From: Styela clava
Taxonomy: Eukaryota; Chordata; Ascidiacea; Stolidobranchia; Styelidae
Reading direction: 5' to 3'
Length of the DNA: 64,000 nucleotides
Assembly (NCBI RefSeq): GCF_964204865.1
Contig: NC_135260.1
Span: 19,638,001 to 19,702,000, forward strand
Positions 34,495 to 45,365 of this stretch are shown here, one piece after another. The notes beneath the pieces were generated by a model. That model did not search any database and was not told the DNA's origin. It worked only from the letters and a program-made list of their open reading frames with translations. Both the position numbers and the translations under genes were made by a program. The first letter of the stretch is position 1; every line of letters begins with the position of its first letter.

Positions 34495-35326
34495 CAAGGG
34501 TAAGTAATACAGTGCATATCGATAGACCAAAAACATCCAAACACGAAGAAAACAGTTTTTCTCGATCATATATTCAGAACAATATGGCTATTTTTAGGAC
34601 GTCATTAGAATGTATTGATCTCTAGTAAGTGTAATCAATGATATTAAGCAACAGGATGCGCAACTACGGCATTTTTGGCCGAAGATCGTATCCGATAGCA
34701 CGCTCCAATGCACATACTTGACGAGACGAAAACGAGCGGATGTGTGCTGCTTTCAAGGCATAGCACGAATGGTGTTCTGCCGGCTTTGACAGTTGTCGTC
34801 GATTTTAATGATATTTTGGAAAGTTGAGGTAAAAAGAAATCGGAAAAAGGTAGGGTAAATACTATTGTTGTATATCACACCCGGGCATCGCACTGTTAAG
34901 TACATGTGGGAAAGCCAGCTTTTGTCAAATACTACGAAGTTATTAATTCAGTACGGTACGTAGTTGCCCATTTGCCGAAATTGCATATTTACTTACCCCT
35001 TATGGTTTCAAATAGTTCATGCACCTCCATTTAGATTTTTTTAATCAGTGAGGATTGAATCAAAGGGTTAACAAGTTCACCTAACATTTCACTCATACCG
35101 GTCTATATTGTATAGTCTGATCTCTCAAGTATATGGAGCCACGAATGCTTGTAATTTTCTGACTAAATTCCTTTATTAGTTGGTTTATATACCAAGTTCA
35201 GTAAAACATTTTTTACATCAAACATGAGATATTGGATTTATTAGCTTTTCCATTCTAAATCATATAGACTGCTTCATTTATTGTTGACGAAAATTAATAA
35301 ATCTCCTCTCTTTCTTCAGATGTGAA

Positions 35327-35513
35327 TGTGGACAAACCTGTCTAAGCATTGTGAGACTCCTGCAGCACAAGAGGCAATAGCAAAAATAGTAAGTATATCA
35401 ATCAAGAAATTAAGCCGACATAAAGCAAAAGTTTCAACAAATCGTCTAATCTCAATTTCCTATTATTTATTCACAGGACAACTATAGCAGAAAAGGAGAT
35501 GTCAGAAGTCTGG
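35327..35513 (+). other. Candidate two-exon coding fragment
   Basis: A frame starting at ATG 35327 follows a strong acceptor (ctctttcttcag) and ends at a gtaagtat donor at 35390. A second acceptor, tattcacag, lies at 35477. Joined in phase, the peptide is only about 37 residues before a stop. Splice signals are good but coding evidence is weak and the family is unknown. It may be noncoding RNA exons or a gene relic. Confidence 0.25.
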
Positions 35514-35905
35514 CGACATATCAGTGATCGTGTGATTCCCAGAAGTATAATTAGAGTACTCCATAAATGTCTGCAATACAAGAACAACCTATGGAGGCAT
35601 GCAAAGACATTTGACCCTCCGATAGAGTTGTGTATGCCCCCCACATCCTGCAGGGCTTAAGGAAAATAACAAAAAATTCTAAAGCGTGAGATTGCATAAG
35701 CGGTCCTATTTGTGAAAAGGCACAAAACACGCCAGACATACTTAAAACAGCTTTGGAAAATGAGGATTACGGCTAACTCACTACACCTGTGTTATATGTG
35801 GTTCGTCAACTTTTGGTAGTACTATAGAAGCAATTCAGGAAAGGGTAAAATCATGATTCATGATAAAATACTGTTATCTATATTTTGGACAACTTCAATC
35901 TAGAC

Positions 35906-37018
35906 CAGGGATGTCAAACTCGCGGCCCCAGAGAACTTCCAGTGCGGCCCTCGAACGCTTAGCAATAATTGTAATAGTATTTTGGAAGTTTTTTTCTATC
36001 TAAATGTAATAGATTTTTTAAACCTTTTAAAGTGAAATTGATTATTCACACAGAAAACAATTTACTGAAAGTAGTGAATTTTTTTTTTGTTCACATTTTG
36101 ACCCAATTAAGAATACACATCAAGCTAGCAAAAGAATACTTGAATAAAACACTTGAGTGATTAAATTAAACGCAAAGTACATGAAGAAGGTGGCATTTTC
36201 AAAGCAAATGAGAGTTGCAATATTTCTGCATTTCACAAAATTCTGAAGCACATTGTTTAATTTGTCATATTTCCATCAATACAATAAAAAAAACACAATA
36301 AGCTCAGCAGTCAATATGACAAATTCGAAGAGCAACTTTGAACAGAAAATTTTCATGTGTTTGTATATTAATATAATTATACAACGACTTAGTTACTAAA
36401 AATCAATATCAATAATAATTCAAGCAATCCTATGCCACGCAATGTTGTGCGAAATGTCTTGTCAAAAAAATCCGTCATGTGTTTTTTTACTGATCTATAC
36501 ATGAAAATATAAAAATAACTTTTTCGCATTACTGAAATTAATTTTCGCAAAGATCCAGATTAGCCCATGATCATGTGACCTCGTTAGTTAGAGTTGGTAC
36601 TATAAAATTATTTCAGCAGGACAAATGTAATTAAAAAAACATTGAGTTTATACTGTAGTATTTTTGTTAATTTTAGGTCCCTATATTTAAATTAAGTCAT
36701 TTTTAGTGTATGTATTATTCTTTCCTTATCCAAAGTTTGTTAAAAAATGATTTTGATGGATGTACATAGAATTTTATGATTTTTTGTAATAAATACAGTA
36801 ACTTGTAATAATAGTGGAATGCAAATATTAATATGTAATTGCATTTGAAAATAATGAAACTTAATCCAACTGTTTAGTTGCATCACAACATATGTCACAA
36901 ACTAAAACTATCTTAAAAATATCTTTCAAGTATACATTATCAAAAACTGTTTGCGGCCCTTTTTACAATTTCCAAAATGCAATGCGGCTCTCGAAAACCC
37001 ATGAGTTTGACACCACTG
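35906..37018 (+). mobile_element. Non-autonomous hAT-type element, 1.1 kb
   Basis: Begins cagggatgtcaaactcg and ends gagtttgacaccactg, inverted termini of the hAT type. Flanks atctagac and atctattc agree at 6 of 8 bases, a plausible decayed target duplication. The ends carry 'gcggccc' subterminal repeats and there is no transposase. It is related, in opposite orientation, to 47932-49143 (shared 'cgaacgcttaacaat' type blocks). Confidence 0.8.
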
Positions 37019-39665
37019 ATCTATTCTAGACGATTCAAGCATTGCTTTGGGAAATAATATCACTTCAATTAAATTGAAAAAAATCTTGCTATATTAAAAA
37101 CAAAATCGTTGCTATCATAAAGGTAAACTAATTCAGCCACTCGAAATATATTGGCCTTCACAAAGTAATGGAGGCAAAATTGAGAGTTCATGAGCTATGA
37201 ATTTTTGTTCTTTTCTTTGTCTTGAACTTTTCATACTCCACAGCCTCTATAATTTTAAATACCATGTGATGGTCATACATATCTTTAACTTGTATTTTCT
37301 GATGTTGTGTTATCTCAATGTGTCAAACTATTAATTAGTGTGCATATTTTGCTTCCAGATGACATAAATGTATTGTCTTGTTTATTACCTCAGCTTGGAA
37401 TATTGACAAGAAAGAGGTGCCAGTAAATTACGTAATTTTTTTTTTAACTCTTTGTTATAATCACAATTAATAGAAATTATAAACAGCCAACAACCAATGA
37501 GAATTATATGCGAAATCCCTCAGAATAAATTTTTCTTCTAAAATCGGAGAAAAGCAAAACATATAGGTAGTTTCCATTCACACAAGTTTTTCAAGAAGAC
37601 TTGCTCGAGCCAAACTAAATGAGCATGGTCAGGTGATCGGTAAGGCTGCAAGTTGAATTCAGCCCTGCAACCTCCTGCATAGAAGATAATATTAATTAGT
37701 GGGCTATGAGCTGAATTCCTAAATTTAAACAAACCTATCTACGAGGCATTATGTACTAGCAATGTTACCTACGATTAACTGAATATGTAATATGTCTAAT
37801 TAATTCACCTACAAAAGCAAGTTCGATAGGTGCAAACTTTGTGTTATGGAATTGTATCACAGCACCGTTAGGAGAAGTAAAAACAGTTTTGCTGTCCTGT
37901 ATGACAACCTCCTTAAATGAAATTTCAATGTTTACGCGCAAACATTAAAATTACTGACTTTGAAATTTGTTATTATCTGCAAAATGTTCCACACAAATCT
38001 TTCCGCTATCGCGTTTGTAATCTTCTCTGATAAAAAACGTCTATGATATCCAGAATTGCTCTTTACAGCTTGTCTGCCATTCCAGCTTTTCAAGTGAGTA
38101 AAACTTCTTAGATATAGAGATTATTTTCTTTCGTTACAGTTGCAAAAAGGCAGGTACTACACGTAAAGAAGACGCCGAGTAGCAAAAGCGAGCTGAAAAC
38201 GGTCGCGAAAGGCGACGAGAAATGTGTGCATTGGAGCGTATCATGAAATACAATCTTTAGCTTGCAGTCTTACGGAGTGACGTCAGAGTTGCCTATCATG
38301 TTGTTTAATGTCATTGGTGTAATTTAGAGTTAAGATCTGTAGCCCGAGCCCGACACGAAATTCGAGTAGGATCGGGCTTCTCTATCGCTGACTTTTTTAA
38401 ATGAGGCGTTTTGGCCACGATCAACCGTGGTCTGCAAATAAACAGAAGTTGCCTCATCAGCACGACACATACTGTACTAAACTCCTGCAATGACAATTCA
38501 AAGAACTCCTCAATAAAATATGAAATTTCGGGTTTGCTTCGGGATCGGGCCTGCAAATACAGTTAATTAGTCGGGCCGGGCAGGAATTTTTGGGCCCGAT
38601 CTTATCTCTAAAGTGTATGCAGAATCATATGCCTTCAAAAAAAATTCTTGCCAAGTTATGCCAGTTTATGATCTTTTATTTGCTCAGATTTCGTTTTAAA
38701 AACCCAACAAGAAAGGGTTTGATAAAGAATTAACGAATAATTTGATCAGATTCTTTAGTGCTCCTGAAGTATGCGCACAAGATGTCGCACAACCTGAACC
38801 CTGACCTGGCTATGGGCTTAATGGAATCCCAATTAAGGGTATCGGAGCATGCTCTGTCTGGCACGTGTTTTCAATACTTTTTTGCAATAGGGCCAACTTA
38901 TTGATGAATTCAAAATCGATTAAGTAGTAGCATACCGCGCCATAAAGGCGGAGACACTTAAAATGTCCAAAACTATACTATACTCGCATCTTTTTTGAAG
39001 ATTTTAAAAAAGGTCATGTACAATAGACTAGCTAACTTTGTAGAACAAGATGTTTTTCTTCCATCAACAATTTGGTGTTCGCAAAGAACACTACGTCTCT
39101 ACCCACAAGTAAAATACTGGGTGGATATGAAAAATTGTTTTTAGCAAATTATTAGATGGAATACAAATGTTTTTATAATATCCAAATCTATAAAACTTAA
39201 GCAAATATTGTGAACTTTTGTACTCAAATTCCTAATAAATATTTCTCATTTAAGAACAGGTCAAACCCTTGGTCGAGATCCCTTATTTCCCAAAGATACA
39301 GAATTCCAGAATTTATAACCGCTTTATATTAATAAATATTTTTACTGTGAACTTATTTCAATTGGTGCGAACATGGTGGGAGCTGATTCTGATGACCGCA
39401 TGGTCGTATCGCTTCTTCTAGTCCATACCGACAAAACGTTATTCGTATTGCTTTATATTTATTATCATTATGATCAATGTATTCATGTTTTGTCTGGCTG
39501 ACAAATATTAAATCTCTCTCTCTCTGTTGTCATACCTCACCTTAGAAGTTTTACCCCTTCCGTATATATTTTTATGATATTGTTGTTTGCTTTTACCAAT
39601 GACGTTGTTTAATGTCATTGCTTTTACTTAATGTTACTTGTATCGGAAACAAATCAATATCTATC

Positions 39666-39703
39666 TCCACCACCACCAAGTCCTTGCTTCCGAAAACAAA
39701 CAA
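39666..39703 (+). repeat. SINE fragment
   Basis: 'caccaccaagtcc' followed by 'ttgcttccgaaaacaaac' matches the internal part of the SINE at 6361 (inverse of its 'gttttcggaagc' block). A short internal fragment adjoining the MITE at 39724. Confidence 0.6.
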
Positions 39704-39723
39704 GAGAGCTACGCACAAATATA

Positions 39724-40114
39724 TGGACACGTTAGACCAGAGCGAATCAGTCTTTACCGGTACCTTTGACGCTACCGGTACCCTCAAAAAAGTTCTGAAT
39801 TTCCAGTAGCAAGAATTTTGCAGAATCAAAACGTACAGCCAGTCATGACACTGACTAAAATCCGTGTTCCCATGGATAAAAAATAATACAGCAAAATTTT
39901 AGACGAAATATCAAATTTCATAGAATTCATGCAAAATTTTGAAATAAATAAAAGTAATAGCCTTCTAGCGAAGAAATTAATCTTTAACCACTGAAAATTT
40001 CAAAGCAATTGGTCCAGTATTCGAAGAGAAAAGCGATTTTTTTTTTCAAAAACGTGTCAAAGAACAACAACAACATAATATTGAAACGATCGTTATGGCC
40101 ACTAAACGTGTCCA
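39724..40114. repeat. MITE with ggacacgt inverted ends, copy 2
   Basis: Second copy of the family at 10357-10725. It begins tggacacgt and ends acgtgtcca, with the shared interior 'cactgaaaatttcaaagc' and 'aacgatcgttatg'. SINE fragments flank it on both sides, which suggests insertion into an older SINE. Confidence 0.65.
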
Positions 40115-40120
40115 ATAACT

Positions 40121-40203
40121 AACTAATCCCATACCCGAAATGGAATGGTAACCGGACAAGAGGCTGTGGTTTGCCATATGGTTAAGCCGTCTTATCGACT
40201 TTT
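40121..40203 (+). repeat. SINE fragment, 3' part
   Basis: Plus-strand piece with 'atggaatggtaaccggac', 'agaggc', 'gccatatggttaagc' and 'gtcttatcg', colinear with 34341-34494. It begins directly after the MITE at 39724-40114. Confidence 0.8.
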
Positions 40204-40465
40204 CTTGGACAACGCGAAACGAGAGAGAAGATCGTTCCATAAATTTTCAGCTCAGTAGTACTGTCCCGGTTTTTTGTCTCAGATATATGGTAAATACTTA
40301 GGTCAAAGGTCGAAGCAAAATCCATAAACTGAGCAAAACAGAGAGTTTGTCCACGAAGATGGAGGTATGCTTTTATCAAGGATTAATTTTATTCAGCTAA
40401 CGAAGAAGCAAGTTTGACTGGGATGTGTTTCACAAAAAGTAATACCAGTAGCTGAATACAGGAAT

Positions 40466-42934
40466 ATGAAGGATTTATTGCAAAATATTTTGGCATCCTA
40501 TCTCCACAGTCCTCTATCTTATTCTCTTGGATTTGTGGTGTTGGGACTCTTTACTCACAGAGTGTTGTCGTGGTTGTTCCCTGCCAGAAATTCAGAATCA
40601 CAAATCTCAGCTGGGAATAATGAAAATGGGCCCCTTCGTGACATGGTCTTGCCATCAAGGTGTTTAAAATGGAGAGTATTCAACTTTCGTGGAAAATGGC
40701 ACACCAGTGTGTCAGCAATCGTAGACCCACCTACTTTCCATGATTGGAAACCGGTTCTTGTATTAGCAAATCGAAAAAGTGGTTCAAATCAAGGCTCTAA
40801 TATATTGAAGCAATGCAGCATGCTCTTGAACCAAGTTCAAGTAAATATAATTTTTTGGTTTGTTGTTGCTATCTCTGGTAGAATGGGCAATTTTAAATGC
40901 CTTTCTAAAGTACTAGGTACTGATTACTACCACGATAAACAACTCTATGATTTGAATTTTCAAGTGATAAAATAGTTTTGAGGATCTGTGTTGTAATGGC
41001 AAGGATTCACATGACATCAGTTTACACTTACAGACTCAACAAACAACCTTAGCTGGTTTTAATGTAATATAAAATAACTGTACCATGCGCTTTTATCCTA
41101 GTTAAGTATAAGTTTATTTCGACTACATAATCACATTTGACAGATAAAAACAAATAAATAAGAACTGATTAGGAAATCAGGGGAGCAAACAAAACCTTAG
41201 ATAAGGTTTATAATGTACAAAATATAAGATGGAAGGTTTTGTCAAGAGGAAGTGGTGTTTACTCACCTAAAATTATTAAGTTATTTCACACACGCTCACA
41301 TGCACCCACCAGGCACACACACACCCAACCACTGAGAAGTTATTTAAGTAAGAATAAAACGCCATAAATTTAGGGTATACTATACAGTAAACAAAAAAAA
41401 TTATTTGCCACACCATATTGATAATTTTGTAATGGTTGTCATTGCCAAATTGATCGATCTTCTAATTGTTAATTAAAATATAAAAGGAAGATTCTATTGA
41501 AAACATATTGCCAAGCTGATTATAGTTGGAGTCAAATGCCAAGTTACCCAACCAAAGTTGCCAGAATTGGGTGCATGAAGAGGTGGGCGAGACCATTTCA
41601 GTCCCCAAATTGGACCCTATTATTGCCAAATTATAGTCCAGATTGTAATAAGTAATTAATGCACTGAACTATTTATTACCGGCCAAAAAGTAATTGTTTA
41701 ATTAAATGGGATGTATTGTCATTATATAGCGATGGATAGATGATCTATGACGACATTCTGCTTGGGACAGAGAAAAATTTATCACACCATGCAAAAAACA
41801 CACAAAATTTTACTATCTAACGTATCTATACCTTGGCCAACAAGTCAACTCAAACACCAATACCATGCCTTATAGTTACAAACTATAGTCAACTCTTGCC
41901 ATAAGCGATGTAACATGCCAAATTTGTCTTAGCGGGTGTTTGTCATCTGAAAGGCAAATTCTAACATTTTTGCATTTATTTGAATACAGGTGCATGATTT
42001 AAGCAGCAAACCAGCAGCAGCAACTTTGGAACTATGTGAATTGCTTCCACAAACCACGTTTATTGTGCTTGTATGCGGTGGAGATGGCAGTGTAAACTGG
42101 GTGTTGACTACAATAGATGAGCTAAACTTAACAACACAGCCGCTGGTATCAGTGTTGCCACTCGGGACAGGTAACGACCTATCAAACATGCTGGGGTATG
42201 GAGCTAGTTTTGACGAGTCAGATACAATGGAAAATTTTTTGTCACAGTTACGGCACACGCACCCCATAAATATTGATCGTTGGAAGATTAACATAAGATA
42301 CAAAAAAACATATTTAGGATGGGGAAGACAGACAAAGAGCATATTTATGACTAATTACTTTTCCATTGGATGTGATGCTTTAATCTCATTAAACTTTCAT
42401 AATCAAAGACAAAAAAAGCCATCACTTTTCACAAAGCGTAGCTTAAACAAGCTATTCTATTTTGGGTATGGTGCAATAGATGTTTTGGAGCAGCACTGTA
42501 AAGATTTGAATAAATATATTGAGCTATGGCTTGACGATGAAAAAGTGGATTTGCCAGATTTGGAAGGAATTTTGTTTCTGAATATATCATCATGGGGAGG
42601 TGGCTGCCAAATATGGGATAACTGGTCAGATGGTGATGTACAGTGGGATAAATCCATTCCTGATGATGGAAGAATAGAAGTTATGGGTTTGATTTCAAGT
42701 TTTCATATGGCACAGATTCAAGTTAATTTGGCTGAGCCAGTGCGCTTGGGGCAAGTGAAAAAGGCTTCCATAATCATAAAAACGAGAGTTCCTGCTCAGG
42801 CAGATGGGGAGCCTTGGGAACAGGATCCGTGTCGTATAGATATAAATTTTCACAAACAAGCTACTTTGCTCAAGAGGGAAGCTGCTAAAAATGATGAAGA
42901 AGATGGTGAAGTGTTACAGCTTGAAACTGGTTGA
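40466..42934 (+). CDS. DGKE: Diacylglycerol kinase epsilon-like, lacking C1 domains
   Basis: Phosphorylates diacylglycerol to phosphatidic acid. The vertebrate epsilon isoform prefers arachidonoyl-DAG and feeds the phosphatidylinositol cycle at ER and plasma membrane. Exons 40466-40840 and 41990-42934 join in phase 0 (donor gtaaat, acceptor atacag) to give 439 residues against 567 in human. Residues about 18-38 form the N-terminal membrane segment typical of epsilon. 'VLVLANRKSGSNQG' (about 97-110) opens the catalytic domain. The ATP-binding 'CGGDGS' lies at about 154-159, then 'LPLGTGNDLSNMLG' and 'DGEPWEQ'. Epsilon-specific sequence continues to the end. The two Cys-rich C1 domains that normally sit between membrane segment and catalytic domain are missing, and only about 58 residues link the two. 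The short tail is acidic. Identity as a DGK is firm and the epsilon assignment is strong. Confidence 0.93.
40841..41989 (+). other. DGKE intron
   Basis: The 1149-nt single intron, AT-rich, with a short CA-rich stretch near 41290-41330. I looked for C1-domain exons (paired Cys-x2-Cys/His patterns in phase 0) and found none. No repeat family recognised. Confidence 0.7.
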
Positions 42935-43673
42935 ATAAATTCATTTGTTGAATACAAGATACAATCTCACCACAATACATCTTCACACATAAATTTGTAC
43001 TGCCATTGTTTTTATTTTATAAACGTACTCTCCATATTATAAATGTTTTTGTGTTAGTCACTGTGTCTAATAAATCATCGCACAAGTCTCTTACAACATT
43101 GCTTATTTGAAAAGGGATATAGTCGGCAGTCAGAAACTTCCAGGCCTAACTGCAATGAGCGTTGACCAAACTATTTCATTTAAACAAAATTGGTGGGAAA
43201 TGCTATTTAAAGATCTGCACTGCTAAAGTCAGTTATGATTCCGACATACAGTAATATTGCACAATACATGCATAACACTTTAGAACAAATGCAATGGAGG
43301 GTCCTATAATGTCTAGCTATCCAGTTGGGCATGGTCCCAACCCAATCCATAAAAACAACTTGATAGAGGGAGGCCTGTTTAATATCAAACGTGTTCTTCC
43401 TCGAATAAGGCAGCCAACCAATCAGTTGCAATTCAAGAAGAGATATCAATTTCTACATGCCAAAGTCGGCAAACAAATGGCAGTGATTAAAATGTATTCA
43501 TGAAAAGTTCACCGAGGCTGATGATAAATAAAACAAACTGGTTTGAGTAAGCAGTAGTGACTGTGACCAAAAAATATGAGCTTGTATTGTCATTCTTGCA
43601 CAACGAAAACAACAAATTCAAAGTTTTAAATAAAAGCACGATAAATTGAACATCTTAGTTAATCACTGTGTTT
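42935..43673. other. Intergenic between convergent DGKE and TADA2A
   Basis: The 3' ends of DGKE (plus) and TADA2A (minus) face each other across 740 bases. AATAAA occurs shortly after the DGKE stop (ttgaataaattc at about 42931). The open frames at 43207-43503 lack coding character. Confidence 0.5.
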
Positions 43674-45041
43674 TCAAGCTGTAGTGGAATCTGTATTAAC
43701 ATAACCTTGTTTAACCAAGAAATCGAACAGTCTTCTAGTTTTGTTTACATCAATTTTAACAATTGTTCTTGCTTGAGACAGCTTCAGAGTTCCTGATCGT
43801 TCAAACTCCGATACCAGAAGGCATTTATATCGCAAAAATGCCTCTGGAACAATTCTACAAGATTCACAAAATTCTTTTTCAATAGTACTCAACTTCTGTA
43901 CCCCAGGCAAATCTGAAATGTCAATTGGGTTTATAGACTTTCGAGAAGAGGGTATAACTGGTCCAAGGGTGGAGGACTGACTCGTGTCCAATGATTGCCT
44001 GTGCAACCATTGTAATAATGCGGCATGGTCATTCTTGTATGATAATATTTCAGTTAGACAAGAACTATATGGCTCTACTCGTCGAGTGGACTTGAGTTTT
44101 TCGTATAATTTGGTTACTCTGTGTGAAGTAATCCCTGCTTTTCTATATTCTTTCAGTTTTTGGACTCTTTTAATCAAGCGATGCTCTACACAAAATCCTG
44201 CAAATATTTTGTCATGTGCAATCGGATGTTGAAGTCTCATTAAAGGTCGCAACTTTTCTTCTAATTCTTTCTCATAGTTTGCAAGCTTTCGCAAATATTG
44301 CATAACATGATTATTCACATTAATTAATCCGTGAGTCCTCATTATATCTTTTCTTCTTTTACGTTCTGAGAGCCTTGATTGATAAATTTTCACCATTTCC
44401 AACTTTAAAGATTTTAGTACAGGCCAATCATCGGGTGCAAAATGAACATCTTTTATGCCCCATTCTGCTCCATTTAAGTATTCTTCCGTAAAATCTCCTC
44501 TTGCCGCAAGGTATCCCGCCATGTCTTGTGCTCTGTGAGATTCTGGCAATGGACGACAAGGTTCTCCACTTGCTTTAAATGGAATGGGAGGACATATTTT
44601 TGCAGCAGGACGGCAAGGCAATTCAGGCAAAGGATATCTTGCATTTAAGATGTAGCATTTCACATAATGACCTTCACATTCATGCTTTGTTTTTGTTCTA
44701 ACTTGTTTAGCAACTGCGGACCAGTTTCCAGCTCCACAGTCCGATAAACTGTCCAACAAACGCATTTCTTCAGCTGATGACCAACCATATTCCAATAATG
44801 GAAAACTGCCTGTAATTATTTCATATTTGTGATTGCTTTTATGTTTACCATTTTCAAATCCTCGTGCAAAACATGATAAACAAAGTAAGTAAGGCTCTGT
44901 GTCACAATCTATACATCTTATGAAAGGTTCATTTAGATATGATGAACAGCCAGGACAAGGATCCCGATCAGCTGGATCAACAACTGGATATTTTGCCTTT
45001 GCAATATCAATTCCTAGTGATTTTGAGGTAATTGGCATCAT
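43674..45041 (-). CDS. TADA2A: TADA2A, ADA2 adaptor of SAGA/ATAC-type HAT complexes
   Basis: Transcriptional adaptor that couples the GCN5/PCAF acetyltransferase to ADA3 in the nucleus. A single exon codes for 455 residues (human 443) from the ATG at 45041. The frame is open further upstream to 45155, but a 'tgttattacag' acceptor at 45082 shows those codons are intronic or leader. Domains in order: a ZZ zinc finger at about 27-73 ('CPGC', 'FIRCIDCD', 'LCLSCFARG', then a His pair), a SANT/Myb domain at about 85-130 ('GWSSAEEMRLLDSLSDCGAGNW'-type, helix 3 ending 'KCYI'), a basic coiled middle, and a SWIRM domain in the last about 80 residues ('FCESCRIVPEAFLRYK', 'FDFLVKQGYVN'). It follows MLH1 on the same strand, 325 bases downstream of its stop. 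Confidence 0.95.
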   Translation of the reverse strand: MMPITSKSLGIDIAKAKYPVVDPADRDPCPGCSSYLNEPFIRCIDCDTEPYLLCLSCFARGFENGKHKSNHKYEIITGSFPLLEYGWSSAEEMRLLDSLSDCGAGNWSAVAKQVRTKTKHECEGHYVKCYILNARYPLPELPCRPAAKICPPIPFKASGEPCRPLPESHRAQDMAGYLAARGDFTEEYLNGAEWGIKDVHFAPDDWPVLKSLKLEMVKIYQSRLSERKRRKDIMRTHGLINVNNHVMQYLRKLANYEKELEEKLRPLMRLQHPIAHDKIFAGFCVEHRLIKRVQKLKEYRKAGITSHRVTKLYEKLKSTRRVEPYSSCLTEILSYKNDHAALLQWLHRQSLDTSQSSTLGPVIPSSRKSINPIDISDLPGVQKLSTIEKEFCESCRIVPEAFLRYKCLLVSEFERSGTLKLSQARTIVKIDVNKTRRLFDFLVKQGYVNTDSTTA

Positions 45042-45365
45042 GTGAATTGTACAATAATTAAGATAGATATTGAGTAAACACCTGTAATAACAAAGAGAAA
45101 ATGTTTGAAAAACAATGAAAAAACGAGTTTTGTAACAAGTAACCCTATTAATCAATCCAGTTGCTTCTAGTTGCTAAACACTGATAGTACAACAAGAAAT
45201 CCATGGCAGTTATAGTGACTGAATTGCATTTAAAGATTCTACATCATATATAATATAGGAATGAACATATATCTTCAATGACCCAAAGTCATTACTACAT
45301 GGGAAATAGGCTTTTCTCGGCAAATACCAAGGATATCATTTAAAGGGTACTAATAAGCAAGAGGT
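45042..45365 (-). promoter_or_regulatory. MLH1-TADA2A spacer with splice acceptor
   Basis: Only 324 bases separate the MLH1 stop from the TADA2A ATG. On the minus strand a pyrimidine-rich tract ending ttattacag stops at 45082, 41 bases before the ATG, with no obvious upstream exon in the gap. It can be a 5'-UTR intron acceptor or a trans-splice acceptor, and the two cannot be told apart from DNA alone. Confidence 0.4.

Larger units (their letters stand above)
33112..40465. other. Gene-poor interval with repeats
   Basis: No confident gene. It holds a foldback-family copy (33849-34174), SINE fragments (34341-34494, 39666-39703, 40121-40203), a candidate two-exon fragment near 35327, a hAT-type element (35906-37018) and a MITE (39724-40114). 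A diverged dispersed-repeat end lies at about 38758-38830. A 14-base block cgctccaatgcaca at 34701 recurs inverted at 38225. The rest is AT-rich, low-information sequence. Confidence 0.5.

Noticed and set aside
45042-45155. TADA2A start at 45155
   Set aside because: The upstream codons lie before a clear splice acceptor at 45082 and lack similarity to the family; the ATG at 45041 fits the usual length.
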